Positions 20,483-30,273 are shown, counted from the first letter of the stretch. The stretch: 64,000 nt of DNA from Neobacillus terrae (GCF_011393025.1 NZ_JAAOEO010000012.1:62001-126000), one strand, 5' to 3'. A program made the numbers and translations. Notes: generated by a model not told the origin, from the sequence alone.

Positions 20483-21112
20483 CTACACCGTTTCTTCGGT
20501 TGAATATTTATTTTTTATTTTAAAAAACGTGCTTCTTGACAACCACATCATCATTATACTTGTCAGGCTGCCTCCAAAGAAGACGAGAAAGGGCGTGAAA
20601 GTGGAAAATAGGAAATAAAGTAAGATACTTCCTAATAAAATTCCAATTGTACTAAGCGGTCGATATACTCCTAGTAAACAGGCGAATTTAATAGCGTGAA
20701 ATATACTAATTTCGTATGAGACAAAAACAGGAAATACATAAATTAATAGGAAACAATAGACAATAGATACTAAGACGACTAAAGCAGTAAACACCTTAAA
20801 AGCTAAACTTTCAAAGCTTGAAAAAAAACTAAAATCAACATATAAAAAGATTCCTATTAATACGACTAAAATCCCCATCAAATTTGCTTTGACAAAATAC
20901 TTCTTATAAGCAGCCCAGAAATGCCTAAAAATCGGTATATCCAGCTCTCCTTTTAGCCACTTTCGGGTTATTTCGAACATTGCAGTTGTGGAAGGGAAGA
21001 AGCCTAGTGCAATAGCTCCCAGTAAAGAAAATAGCACCCATAGAACATTTAAAATGGCTAAACGCATAATCCATTCACATAGTGTATATAAGCCTTGAAT
21101 TAAGCCTTTCAT
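20483..21112 (-). CDS. yesL-like: DUF624 membrane protein, YesL-like
   Basis: Small membrane protein of 209 residues with four to five hydrophobic spans. Its position before YesM and YesN matches yesL of B. subtilis; the biochemical role of the family is not established, though it commonly accompanies sugar sensors and importers. The ATG at 21112 is chosen because GAGAGGAG stands 7 nt upstream; a GTG ten codons earlier has no such site. A weak cre-like word with mismatches lies just upstream (21143-21157). Confidence 0.85.
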   Translation of the reverse strand: MKGLIQGLYTLCEWIMRLAILNVLWVLFSLLGAIALGFFPSTTAMFEITRKWLKGELDIPIFRHFWAAYKKYFVKANLMGILVVLIGIFLYVDFSFFSSFESLAFKVFTALVVLVSIVYCFLLIYVFPVFVSYEISIFHAIKFACLLGVYRPLSTIGILLGSILLYFLFSTFTPFLVFFGGSLTSIMMMWLSRSTFFKIKNKYSTEETV

Positions 21113-21375
21113 CCTTATTCTCCTCTCTAAGATAGCGACCACGGAAACGATTCCATTACTATTAATATAACAAAATTTAAGATAAGAAGCCTAAACTTTC
21201 TGTATATTGCTAAAAAGTGTCGGACTATATGTCGCAAGTACCTAAAAAATGAAATATGTAGCTAGGTGATCTCGAAAAACAACAATTCCATACTCAAATT
21301 GCACTTTTATTGGACTTTAGTGTAATATTACCCTTTGTTTTGGGTAAGTAATAAGTGTTTTATCCTTTTTTAGAA

Positions 21376-21480
21376 GTTTTGTCTATTTTTTCAGGTGTTT
21401 TGTCTATTTTTTTAGCAGTTTTGTCTATTTTTGTTGGGTCTTTGTCTACTTTTTTAATAGTTTTGTCCATTTAGACAAAA
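21376..21480. repeat. 21-bp tandem array A, five units
   Basis: Units begin at 21376, 21397, 21418, 21439 and 21460, an exact 21-bp period. The core is TTTTGTCTATTTTTT, with the last six or so bases of each unit variable (TCAGGT, TAGCA and so on). The last unit is followed by GACAAAAA, the reverse complement of the core word, forming a TTTTGTC/GACAAAA stem. It is intergenic, between the yesL-like gene and the RND pseudogene. Confidence 0.9.
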
Positions 21481-21530
21481 AGTGGAAAAACACCCACTCC
21501 TCCCCCCTAAAATAGGATGCCAATTAAAAC

Positions 21531-21560
21531 AAAAAACCAAGAGAATATCCCTTGGCTTTT
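21531..21560 (-). terminator. Terminator downstream of the RND pseudogene
   Basis: Minus-strand CCAAGGGATATTCTCTTGG forms a short hairpin followed by TTTTTTG. It lies about 30 bp after the pseudogene stop and is presumably a relic of the intact gene. Confidence 0.7.
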
Positions 21561-21588
21561 TGCCTATCAATTCACAGGCACCTTACCC

Positions 21589-23326
21589 TTAAGCAGTTTC
21601 CTTCTCCGCAACTCCTGCACTACCTTTTTTAGAAAATTTCCCCTTAATAGATTTCATAATATGATAAGTAGTCGGTACAATCACCAATGTTAATAGAGTA
21701 GAAGTCAGTAACCCCGAAATAACAACAATCGCCAACGACCGTGAAATTAATCCACCTTCACTAGATAATGCTAATGGCAATAGCGCACCAATTGTCGCGA
21801 GAGCAGTCATCAGAATCGGACGCAGTCGCGTCTTACCTGCTTCAAGTAGGGCTGCCTTTACCTCCATGCCCTTCTTCTCATTCTGCTTCACTCGCTCCAT
21901 CAACACAATCGCATTCGTAACTACAATTCCGATTAACATCAAGAACCCAACCAGAGCCGGCATTCCAAGCGCTTGATGAGTAACATATAATCCTAGCAAT
22001 CCACCAGAAAACAAGAATGGTAAAGAAGATAGAATCGCCAGCGGCATTAACATATTCCCAAACGCCACCAGCATAAGGATAAATACAAGCACAACAGCAA
22101 CGGCCATCGCAATCGTCATATTCGTAAACCCTTCATTCATCGCTTGCGCTTGACCTTCTGAATGATAGCTGACACCTTTCGGCAGGTCTAGCGCTTTAAG
22201 TCGCTTATCGACTTCTTCCTGCACACCGGAGGAATTATCGGTCGTGATTCTTCCAGTAACCTCCACATATGGCTGCTGATTTAAGCGGTACAACGCGGAA
22301 GGAGGGTACTTTTTCAAGTGTGGCCACTTCAGAAAGGGTTACTTGCTGCCCCAGCGGATTGGTCATTTTTTGGCTCATAATATCATCAATAGAATCCGCA
22401 GAAGTGCCCGCTAATGACAATTGAACATCCGTGGTTTTCCCTTCCACTTCCATTTCTACTACACTGTCACCCTCAATCAGCTCCCTCACGTAGCCTGCAA
22501 CCATGATCGGGCTTAACCCTTTATCAGCCGCTTTTTGATCGTCAATTTCCAATTGAAGCTGTTCCTTCACTCCAGAGAGGTTGGATTCCACGTTTTCCAA
22601 ACCGTCAATATTCTTAATTTTATCCGTGATCATTTTTCCGGCAGTCTCTACATCTTTGGCATTTCCGCCCTCGACAATTAACGCTAACCCGCTTGTTCCG
22701 GCAATCCCCACTGGAGTAAGCGCCACTTGCATGTCAGCATCCAGTTTTTCAGCTTTTGCTTTTACCCTTTTTTCAAAATCAACAGTTTGTTCCTTTGTGA
22801 CATGATCTTTTAAATCAATCGAAAAGCGAATATGTTCGCCATTTACAATCGTTTGCAAATGCTTAATATCTTTTTCGCTTTTTAAAATATCTTCGACCTT
22901 AACAGCAATGCCGTTCGCTTTATCTAGTGAAGTTCCATCCGGCAGCTGGATGTATCATATAACTTCGTTAATTTATAGCCAGCTGGTAGGTCTAATTCAT
23001 CCAGCTTTTCCTTTGCCTGATTCACCACTTCGACTGTATTGGAGCCTGGCTGTGCCTTCATCTCTACTAAAACAGCCGGCTTTTCATTTAATCTTGTATA
23101 GACCGTTTCCTTTTTATTACTATATGAAACTGTAGCAATATCCGCCAAGCTCACCTTTTGGATGCCAGTAGGTCCTTGCGCCAAAATTTGAATATCCCGT
23201 ACTTCCTTAACAGAACCCGGCTTGAAAGCAGCCTAAACATTTAAGGTTTTATCGTCGACATTGACTTGACCAGTAGAAAACGAAAAATGTTTGCTTGACC
23301 GTTTCATAGGAAATGCCGTGACTAAA
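21589..23326 (-). pseudogene. Decayed RND efflux transporter (SwrC/AcrB-like)
   Basis: Three frames together align to an RND proton-driven efflux pump. From the 5' side: a piece with VSLADIATVSYSNKKETVYTR (outer porter region), a piece with DGTSLDKANGIAVKVEDIL and further porter-domain sequence, and a C-terminal piece with TM segments and IGIVVTNAIVLMERVKQNEK. Lesions seen: a frameshift near 23288, an in-frame TAG at 23233, a deletion plus frameshift near 22950 that removes the first membrane half, and a one-base shift near 22305. The N-terminus is absent, ending at the 52-bp array. About 560 of ~1050 residues remain, so no pump can be made. Confidence 0.9.
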
Positions 23327-23494
23327 CTGTTTCAAAGACAAAACTTTCTTCTTCCCGATGAGATTTGTCCCCGTGAGGCTGATTCAAGGACAAATCTTTC
23401 TTGGGAGGGGTTCGATTTGTCCCCGAGAAGCTGGTTCAAGGACAAATCTTTCTTGGGACGGATGAGATTTGTCCCTGAGAGACTGTTTTTAAGG
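23327..23494. repeat. 52-bp tandem array, three units plus a partial one
   Basis: Units begin with CTG at 23327, 23379, 23431 and 23483, an exact 52-bp period. Each full unit holds GACAAATC and GATTTGTC as inverted arms about 20 bp apart, so each RNA copy could fold to a 9-bp hairpin (GGACAAATC/GATTTGTCC). The array replaces the missing 5' end of the RND pseudogene and lies just downstream of sbcC. Confidence 0.9.
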
Positions 23495-23509
23495 CTTTGA
23501 GCGTTATAG

Positions 23510-23544
23510 AAAAAAGGTTCCCCCTCTCCGAGGAAACCTCTTTT
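23510..23544 (-). terminator. Terminator of sbcDC operon
   Basis: Minus-strand AGGTTTCC pairs with GGGAACCT (one wobble) and is followed by TTTTTTC, immediately after the sbcC stop. Confidence 0.8.
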
Positions 23545-23550
23545 ATCTAT

Positions 23551-26500
23551 TTAAAAAACAAATTGTGTTTTACTCCCGGTTTGAGAGGCCGTAACTTCAA
23601 GGCGCGCTCCAATCCGCTCCTTCAACTCAGGTACGTGGGAGATGATTCCAACCAAGCGGCCGGTTCCCTGTATTTCGATCAGGGCTTCAATCGCCTGGTC
23701 GAGAGACTCCGGATCGAGCGTGCCAAAGCCTTCATCCACAAACATGGTTTCGAGAGAAACACCGCCGGCATAGTTTTGTACGACATCAGCTAGACCAAGA
23801 GCAAGTGACAATGCCGCCTTGAAGCTTTCTCCTCCGGAAAGAGTTTTTACATGTCTTTCCTGGCCAGTGTATTGGTCATATACGAGAAGCTCCAGACCGC
23901 TTTGCGCATTTCCTTTAGATTTATCTGTCTTCCGCAGCATCCGGTACCTGCCGCTTGTCATTTTTAACAGGCGAGTATTAGCCTCATGGAGAATATCATC
24001 CAAAAAGGATGCCAAAACGAATCTTTCAAAAGTAATTCTGAATCGGTTCTGTCCTTTTGAGATTTCATATAAGTGGCCAATGGTCTTATATCTTTCTTCA
24101 TTTTCCTTCATCTCACTATTGATACGAAGGACCTTCGTAAGGATTTCCTCATTATTTCGTTTTGCCAGGTACAGGTCGCGCTGCCTGTTTTCAAGTTCGC
24201 TTAGTTCCGAAGTAATGCTCATAATTTGGTTTTCAATTTCCTGAAGGTTCGGTATTTGAACATCCTTTAGCAAAATGTAAAGCTGGCTGAATTGATCGGA
24301 AATGGAACGAAGCTCCTCCCAATACGAGCGGATAGCCGTTTCCATTCGATTTAGCTCATTCTCCGGTTTTTTTGCATCCTCGTATAGACGATAGGTTTCG
24401 AAGCCCTGTTGGATCATTTGCTGTTTGAAATCCTCGCGTTCTTTTTCAAGGCTGCTCTTACGATTATCAATGAGTTTTTCCGCTGCATCTAATCTGGCTG
24501 CTGACGTACTGTGACTTTCCTTAGCATTTAAAAAGGCCTGCTGCGCATTTTCCAGTCTCTTTTTCAAAAGCTCATTTTTTGCCTGAGCCTCACGAACTGC
24601 CTGCTCGTAAAGAGATTCAGTCCGTAGGTTTTCAGGAATTGTTTTAATCATCCTTTCAAGCTGTGTAGTCTGCTGTGTATATTTCACGGTAAGGCCCGTT
24701 ATCTCTGCTGAAAGGTCGGTAATCTGTGTACGCCTTTTTTCTTTTTCGCCGCTAAGACTGTCAAGCTCTTCTACAACCCTTGATAAGCTTTTAATCCTAC
24801 TGGAGAGCATTTCTTGTTCCTGGTTAAGCTTTTCTTTATCGCTCTTGAGTTTTCCCTTTGCTTCAGAAATCTCTTCTTTCCTAAAGTCAGCACGAACGGA
24901 AAAAATATCTTCCAGTTTTGAATTTACTTCTCTTTCCAGGCTGTCCTTGTCCGACTCGGCTTTTAAATAAGCAGATTCAGCCTTGCGCTTTTGCTGCTCT
25001 ATTTTGTCAGCCTGTGCTTTGGCAGCTTTTATTTCTCTTTCATCCGGAATGGAGGCTGCATGTGCGTGAGCTGGTGCAGGATGATGCTTCGAACCACAAA
25101 CCGGGCATGCATCTCCGCTTTTTAAACTCTCTGCAAGAACCGCTGCCTGCCCGTTTCTCCATTGCTGCTCTAGTTCTTCCACCGTTACCCTAGCGTCGGC
25201 CAGACTGGCTGCTTCTTTCTCAAACATGCCCTTCTTCAGTGCATAATCTGTTTCTGCCGCATTCAATTGATTCACTGAAGTTTCATATTTATTTAAAAGG
25301 TTCCAATCGTTTATAAGCCTGTCCGATTTTCTTTGATTTTCCGAAAAAAGAACCTGCGCCTTATCAATGTTTTCCTTTTCGGTTTGCAGTACTTTCATCC
25401 GTTCTTCTGCCGCCGCTAAGGATTTCTCTGCCATTTCGTGATTCCGTTTCTTATTGCCCAAATCCTTTTGCAGCTGATCTGCTGTTTTTTTCATTTCAGC
25501 AAAGGAATAAACATCGTCCTTTATTGTTTGAAGCCTGCTGCATTCTTCGGCTGCATCGATTCGTTCCTGTTCGCGAGCCGTCTCCTGCTCAAGCTCAGCC
25601 TTACTCTTTTCAAGCCTTTCAGCCAGAAGTTGAATCATTTCCCGTGCCTGTTCCCCATCGTTTTCAGCTTCCGTCAGCTCACGTTTTAACCGGTGACAAA
25701 GCTCTTCTTTAGCCGCTAAAAGATTAGCCTTATGTCCAAGGGAAACAGAGGCTTCCATTTGTTTGAATTCTTCCTTCTTCCCTTCGAGCGTTTCCTTCTG
25801 TACTTTTAGACCCTCAAGCCGGATAAATTGATCTGAAAGGTTTTTAGCCTCCTGATGCTTGCGGAGCAGTTCGTCTCTTTCCGCTTTTTTCTTATCGCCG
25901 CCTTTGGCAAGTTCTTCATACATTCCAGCCATTAAGGATATTTCCTCTTCAAGCAAAGGCAGAATAATGACATCATTTGTGCTTCCTGCTTCAAGATACT
26001 CCTTTAGCGGCTCATTGGCCCTTGCATCGATTCGGCGTATTGCCTCATTACGTTCCTTCTCCTGCTCTTCGATATCCTTTTTGAGAGCTCCAGCCTCAAT
26101 CTTTAATTTTTCTTCGACCATTTTATAAATCTCGGTATGAAAAAGGCGCTGAAGAATGACTTCTTTGTCTTTGCTGTCCGAGGTTAAAAGCTTTCTGAAC
26201 TCACCTTGGGGAATCATCAGGATTTGCCTGAACTGGTTGCTGTCAATCAGCATAATTTCCTTGATTTTTTCTTCCACATCATTAATCTTCGAAGCAATCA
26301 AATTTTTTTCACCATTATCATTCCAGGCATACAATTCCGCTCTTGCTCCAATGGTTGTTACTCCTTCACCAGACTTCTTTTTCCGTTCCTGCTGAGGTGC
26401 ACGGGTTATATGATAAAGCTTGTTCCTTAAGGAAAAAACAAGTGAAACCTCTGTTTCAAGCTCCTCACTAGCAAACTGGCTTCGCAATTCGGGGCCGTTC

Positions 26501-26682
26501 CGGTCCTCACCGCTCGCTTTACCGTAAATCGCATATGTAATCGCATCAAAGATCGTTGTTTTACCAGCGCCTGTTTTTCCCGATATAACAAACATCGTCC
26601 TGTTTTCAAGCTCGGCAAAATCAATGACCTCTTCATCCGCATACGGCCCGAAAGCCTTCATAGTCAGCTTTATTGGTTTCAT
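23551..26682 (-). CDS. sbcC: DNA exonuclease subunit SbcC
   Basis: SMC-like ATPase of 1043 residues that with SbcD cuts DNA hairpins and ends. Walker A GKTGAGKTT is near residue 35-43; long coiled coils flank the zinc hook CPVCGSKHH at about residues 527-535; the ABC signature LSGGESFKAALSLALG and Walker B MFVDEGFGTLD lie near the C-terminus. The start overlaps the sbcD stop by four bases, the usual sbcD-sbcC coupling. Hairpin-forming repeats lie right next to the gene, which is a noteworthy coincidence for a hairpin nuclease. Confidence 0.97.
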   Translation of the reverse strand: MKPIKLTMKAFGPYADEEVIDFAELENRTMFVISGKTGAGKTTIFDAITYAIYGKASGEDRNGPELRSQFASEELETEVSLVFSLRNKLYHITRAPQQERKKKSGEGVTTIGARAELYAWNDNGEKNLIASKINDVEEKIKEIMLIDSNQFRQILMIPQGEFRKLLTSDSKDKEVILQRLFHTEIYKMVEEKLKIEAGALKKDIEEQEKERNEAIRRIDARANEPLKEYLEAGSTNDVIILPLLEEEISLMAGMYEELAKGGDKKKAERDELLRKHQEAKNLSDQFIRLEGLKVQKETLEGKKEEFKQMEASVSLGHKANLLAAKEELCHRLKRELTEAENDGEQAREMIQLLAERLEKSKAELEQETAREQERIDAAEECSRLQTIKDDVYSFAEMKKTADQLQKDLGNKKRNHEMAEKSLAAAEERMKVLQTEKENIDKAQVLFSENQRKSDRLINDWNLLNKYETSVNQLNAAETDYALKKGMFEKEAASLADARVTVEELEQQWRNGQAAVLAESLKSGDACPVCGSKHHPAPAHAHAASIPDEREIKAAKAQADKIEQQKRKAESAYLKAESDKDSLEREVNSKLEDIFSVRADFRKEEISEAKGKLKSDKEKLNQEQEMLSSRIKSLSRVVEELDSLSGEKEKRRTQITDLSAEITGLTVKYTQQTTQLERMIKTIPENLRTESLYEQAVREAQAKNELLKKRLENAQQAFLNAKESHSTSAARLDAAEKLIDNRKSSLEKEREDFKQQMIQQGFETYRLYEDAKKPENELNRMETAIRSYWEELRSISDQFSQLYILLKDVQIPNLQEIENQIMSITSELSELENRQRDLYLAKRNNEEILTKVLRINSEMKENEERYKTIGHLYEISKGQNRFRITFERFVLASFLDDILHEANTRLLKMTSGRYRMLRKTDKSKGNAQSGLELLVYDQYTGQERHVKTLSGGESFKAALSLALGLADVVQNYAGGVSLETMFVDEGFGTLDPESLDQAIEALIEIQGTGRLVGIISHVPELKERIGARLEVTASQTGSKTQFVF

Positions 26683-27824
26683 CTCCGTACCTCCTCTTTC
26701 AACACCCGGTTAATGATGTCTGCCATGACATCCCTTTTTTCTTCTATAAATTCGGACGTTGTCATTTCCTCATAAAACTGCTCAAAAAGTTCAAGGTCTG
26801 TTTTCTTTTCACGCTGGGCGGAAGAAAAGGCCGTTTTTTTCTTAATATCGATTAAATCAACCTTCCGATCAAGATGGAGAACGTTTGGATAGATTTGTCT
26901 TAATTTATTTATTGGATCAATGAGTGCCCCTTCATCAAGCAAAGTGACCTTAAGATAATCGTCGAGCTTTTGCTTTTCATAAAAAGAAGGATCAAGCAAC
27001 TCTTCGAGATGGCCCTCAAGCTCTCTCATATCCTGTTTAGGAGTGAGACTGCGGGTGCGATGTGTAAAACTGCCATTATCACTCATTTCAATGATGGAAA
27101 TGGATTTTGTGTGCTTCGCCTCCGAAAAAGAATACTTAAGAAGAGATCCCGAGTATTTTATTGTGTCGTGGCGAATCGCTTCTGGGCTGTGCAGATGGCC
27201 CAGTGCAGTATAGGAAAAAGGGGCAAACAGGTCAGAATGCACGCAGCCGGATGTACCAACTGATAAGGTTCTTTCCGAATCGCTGACTGCTCCGCCCAAT
27301 ACGAATGCATGCCCTACAAGAACGTTGGGTTCATTGGGATTAAGATTTTCTTCAATTTTTCCAATAACTGCTTTCATGGCATCTTGATGCGAATGGATGG
27401 TATCATCCCCGAAAAGTTCTCTGACATGTCCAGGTTCCGCGAAAGGAACAAGATAAAAATTAACACCGTTAATATGTACTGGCTTTAAATCCGCTCTCAG
27501 CTTGCCTTCCAAATAAAACTGGCTGTGCTTGTACCATGAGCTTCCAAAGGAAAGTCGTTCAGCACTGTCATGGTTTCCTGAGATGGCAACAATTGGCGTT
27601 TTCAGATCAACATTGAGTTTAAACAAAATCTCATCAAGAAGTTCAACTGCATCGGTAGGCGGTACCGATCTGTCATAAAGGTCTCCAGCAATCACAATGG
27701 CATCAGGCTTTTCCTCAGCTACAACATCTGCGAACTGAAGCAGAACTTCCCGCTGGTCGTTCGTCATGTAAACTCCATGAACCAGCTTGCCCAGGTGCCA
27801 ATCCGCTGTATGTATAAACTTCAT
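26679..27824 (-). CDS. sbcD: DNA exonuclease subunit SbcD
   Basis: Mre11-like metallophosphoesterase of 381 residues, the nuclease of the SbcCD complex. Metal-binding motifs are in order: TADWHLG (residues 6-12), AGDLYDR, SGNHDS and LGHLH. The ATG follows AAAGGGG with a 9-nt gap. On the minus strand TATAAT occurs at 27873-27878, a reasonable -10 box, though no good -35 is seen. It is the first gene of the pair. Confidence 0.96.
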   Translation of the reverse strand: MKFIHTADWHLGKLVHGVYMTNDQREVLLQFADVVAEEKPDAIVIAGDLYDRSVPPTDAVELLDEILFKLNVDLKTPIVAISGNHDSAERLSFGSSWYKHSQFYLEGKLRADLKPVHINGVNFYLVPFAEPGHVRELFGDDTIHSHQDAMKAVIGKIEENLNPNEPNVLVGHAFVLGGAVSDSERTLSVGTSGCVHSDLFAPFSYTALGHLHSPEAIRHDTIKYSGSLLKYSFSEAKHTKSISIIEMSDNGSFTHRTRSLTPKQDMRELEGHLEELLDPSFYEKQKLDDYLKVTLLDEGALIDPINKLRQIYPNVLHLDRKVDLIDIKKKTAFSSAQREKKTDLELFEQFYEEMTTSEFIEEKRDVMADIINRVLKEEVRR

Positions 27825-28153
27825 TCCTCTGCACCCCTTTTTTTATAAATTCTATTTTTTTATGATTCTTTCATTATAGCAAAGTTGCCTATGTATCTTC
27901 CTATGTAAAAACAGGAAACTGGAACATCTGTTCTTTTTCATCATAACAAAATTTACTAGAGGTTTGTACCTATATTTGTTTTCTTGACCGTGATTTTTCC
28001 CTCAGAAAATAGGTAAACATGGATTTTTCTAAAATTAATGTATTTGTTTAGTACAACTACCCTTTGCGGCACGTATACATACAGTACAAATATATATAAC
28101 AGACAAACTATCAGGAGGGTCAATTACCTAAAAAGATATGAGGTGAAAATTAT
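27825..28153. other. Divergent promoter region of sbcD and the ArsB-family gene
   Basis: AT-rich intergenic stretch of 329 bp with no gene. It holds a TATAAT for sbcD (27873-27878, minus strand) and the GAGGTGA ribosome site of the transporter. No arsR gene or clear ArsR operator was found. Confidence 0.5.
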
Positions 28154-29511
28154 ATGAATCATTTCGCTGCAGGATTTACAATCTTCTCTTTTTTTTAACA
28201 ATGGTTCTTGTGCTATGGCGTCCGAGAGGATTAAACGAAGCAATACCAACAACCCTGGGTGCACTCTTAGTTATTCTTAGCGGAACTGTAACCGCTGCTG
28301 ATTTGGGAGATATAGGATCTAAAGTAACCGGTGCTGCTATTACAATAATAGCAACCATGGTTATGGCTATTTCTCTTGAAAGCTTCGGCTTCTTCCATTG
28401 GATGGCTGCGGTTGTTTACAAAAAATCTAAAGGGTCGGGCAAAAGGCTTTTTTGGCTAACCAATCTCCTTTGCTTTTTGATGACCATCTTTTTTAATAAC
28501 GATGGAAGCATTCTTATTACTACACCCATTTTGCTTCTGTTATTAAACAAGCTAAGATTTAAACACAAACAAAAGCTGCCCTATTTAATCAGTGGCGCCT
28601 TAATTGCAACAGCTTCAAGTGCACCAATTGGAGTCAGCAATATCGTCAATTTAATTGCTCTCGAAATCATACACATGGACCTTTACCTGCATACTTTAAT
28701 GATGTTTGTTCCAGGCATAGCTGGACTGTTGGTTCTCTCTCTTCTCCTCTATGCTGTTTTTTATAAGGATCTCCCCAAAAATCTTCCGAAAATTTCAAGC
28801 ACCTCCTTTCAGGAGACAGGAATCGCTCATCCGCTTCAATCAATACCTGAAGTAAAAAGTTTAAGAAAAAAAGGCCGGATCATGTTACTAGTTTTAGGGT
28901 TTGTATGCCTGGTCCGTGCAGGACTTTTTCTTGCATCCTATTACAACATTCCTGTTTCTCTAGTAGCGGTTGCGGGATCTGTCGTATTACTGGCATGGAG
29001 ATGGTTTTATCTAAAAATAAATCCGTTTGATGTCATTCCGAAAACTCCTTGGCATATTTTCATCTTCGCCTTTAATATGTACGTGATAATCTATGGCTTG
29101 CATAATATAGGGCTTACCCAAAAACTTGTTCATTATCTGGAGCCTTTGGTTTCTGGAAGCTTGTTCCAAGCGAGTTTTATTATGGGTGGGCTGCTATCGT
29201 TACTATCCAATATTTTCAATAACCATCCTGCTTTGATGGTGGGTACGATCACTTTGACAGAGATGCATCTCTCTCCTATTATGCTAAAAACCATCTACCT
29301 TTCTAATATTATTGGAAGCGACATCGGTTCCCTTTTATTGCCTATCGGAACACTCGCCACCCTCATATGGATGCATATATTAAAACGGGATCGTTTCAAA
29401 ATTACCTGGAACCAATATTTAAAAGTCACATTTATTGTTATTCCTCCGACTGTTGTCTTTACCCTCCTCTGTCTCTATTTCTGGATTAAACTTGTTTTTA
29501 ATACCATTTAA
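28154..29511 (+). CDS. ArsB/NhaD-family anion transporter with a T8 frameshift near its start
   Basis: Multi-span membrane transporter of the ArsB superfamily, which exports arsenite or related anions. LTMVLVLWRPRGLNEAIP-like N-terminus, FNNDGSILITTPILLLLL and LLSNIFNNHPALM are family features. The only start with a ribosome site (GAGGTGA) is ATG 28154, but that frame stops at a TAA after 14 codons; removing one T from the run of eight T at 28189-28196 joins it to the long frame that continues to 29511. The ATG at 28201 in the long frame has no ribosome site and would lose the first membrane segment. It may be a homopolymer mutation, a sequence error, or a slippage-dependent gene. No arsR or arsC is nearby. 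Confidence 0.8.
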
Positions 29512-29520
29512 AATGATTTA

Positions 29521-29546
29521 GGCTGCCAGGATGAGCAGCCTTTTTC
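29521..29546 (+). terminator. Terminator of the ArsB-family gene
   Basis: GGCTGC and GCAGCC arms with an 8-nt loop, followed by TTTTTC. Confidence 0.85.
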
Positions 29547-29552
29547 TTGTTT

Positions 29553-29589
29553 AAAAAAGAAATAGGTGCTCCGATTTCCGGAACACCTT
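29553..29589 (-). terminator. Terminator of the CotB-like gene
   Basis: Minus-strand AGGTGTTCCG pairs with CGGAGCACCT, then ATTTCTTTTTT. It faces the transporter terminator, closing two convergent units. Confidence 0.75.
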
Positions 29590-29604
29590 TGGATTTGTAT
29601 TTAA

Positions 29605-30273
29605 TTAAGGAATATGAACTGTTTTAAGATGATAGAGTTTCCAAATAACAAGATTTCCATCAGCTGTAATTAAAGACACAATATTGTTATGAATTTCCTT
29701 TAATAATCCCACTTTGTCAGGATTATCCCCCATATCAAAAACGACCAGTTGGCCTACATATTTTTGGAGCTGTTCATCAAAGGTCCTTAATACAGGAATT
29801 CCTGATGGGACTACAGGGAGGTTTTCTTTACTCAATGTGTAGGGAGTCAACTGTGTATTGTAGGGAGTGAGCCATTTTAAATGCTGCATAGAAATAAACA
29901 TGGTTTTATATACCGGAGAATAAAACACAACATAATCAGTCATTACATTTGTAATATAACCATGAATGGAGCGATTTCCTGTGACAAATATCTCAAGAAA
30001 TTGTCCTTTAGCATTATTGAGAGTTTTTCGATAAGACAAATTGGTTTCAGCAGATTTTTGTATTGGAAGTTTATCAGGCGGATCTTCAAAAATTTCAGGC
30101 TCTGCCTTCTCTCTCATATTATGCACATGGACTAAAGGAATATAAAGAAATTTAACTCCATTGAAAATCACGATAATATCCAGGCCATAGTCTATCAATA
30201 TCCCATTAAAAATGAGTCCGCCTGAAATCTCCAGGTCAACTTCTTTTCCTAAGAGTGTTTTTAATACGTTCAT
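29605..30273 (-). CDS. CotB-related spore coat protein
   Basis: A 222-residue protein starting MNVLKTLLGKEVDLEI. It has repeated small beta modules (GGLIFNGILIDYGLDIIVIF, then GQFLEIFVTGNRSIHGYI, then YVGQLVVFDMGDNPDKVGLL) like the modules of the CotB N-terminal half but no Ser/Arg tail. It follows cotB on the same strand. A structural role in the spore coat is inferred from this likeness and location. ATG at 30273 is 7 nt after GGAGG; a TTG one codon earlier is an alternative. Confidence 0.6.
   Translation of the reverse strand: MNVLKTLLGKEVDLEISGGLIFNGILIDYGLDIIVIFNGVKFLYIPLVHVHNMREKAEPEIFEDPPDKLPIQKSAETNLSYRKTLNNAKGQFLEIFVTGNRSIHGYITNVMTDYVVFYSPVYKTMFISMQHLKWLTPYNTQLTPYTLSKENLPVVPSGIPVLRTFDEQLQKYVGQLVVFDMGDNPDKVGLLKEIHNNIVSLITADGNLVIWKLYHLKTVHIP

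Larger units (their letters stand above)
21113..21588. other. Intergenic region: yesL-like 5' region, 21-bp array and terminator
   Basis: No gene is seen. It holds an AT-rich region upstream of the yesL-like gene with a possible TATATT box, the exact 21-bp array at 21376-21480, and the terminator of the RND pseudogene. Confidence 0.7.

Noticed and set aside
21143-21157. cre-like word upstream of the yesL-like gene
   Set aside because: Two mismatches at conserved positions; mentioned only as a weak possibility.
23327-23494. CRISPR array
   Set aside because: Whole 52-bp units repeat with no unique spacers and no cas genes are near; the same holds for the 21- and 103-bp arrays.
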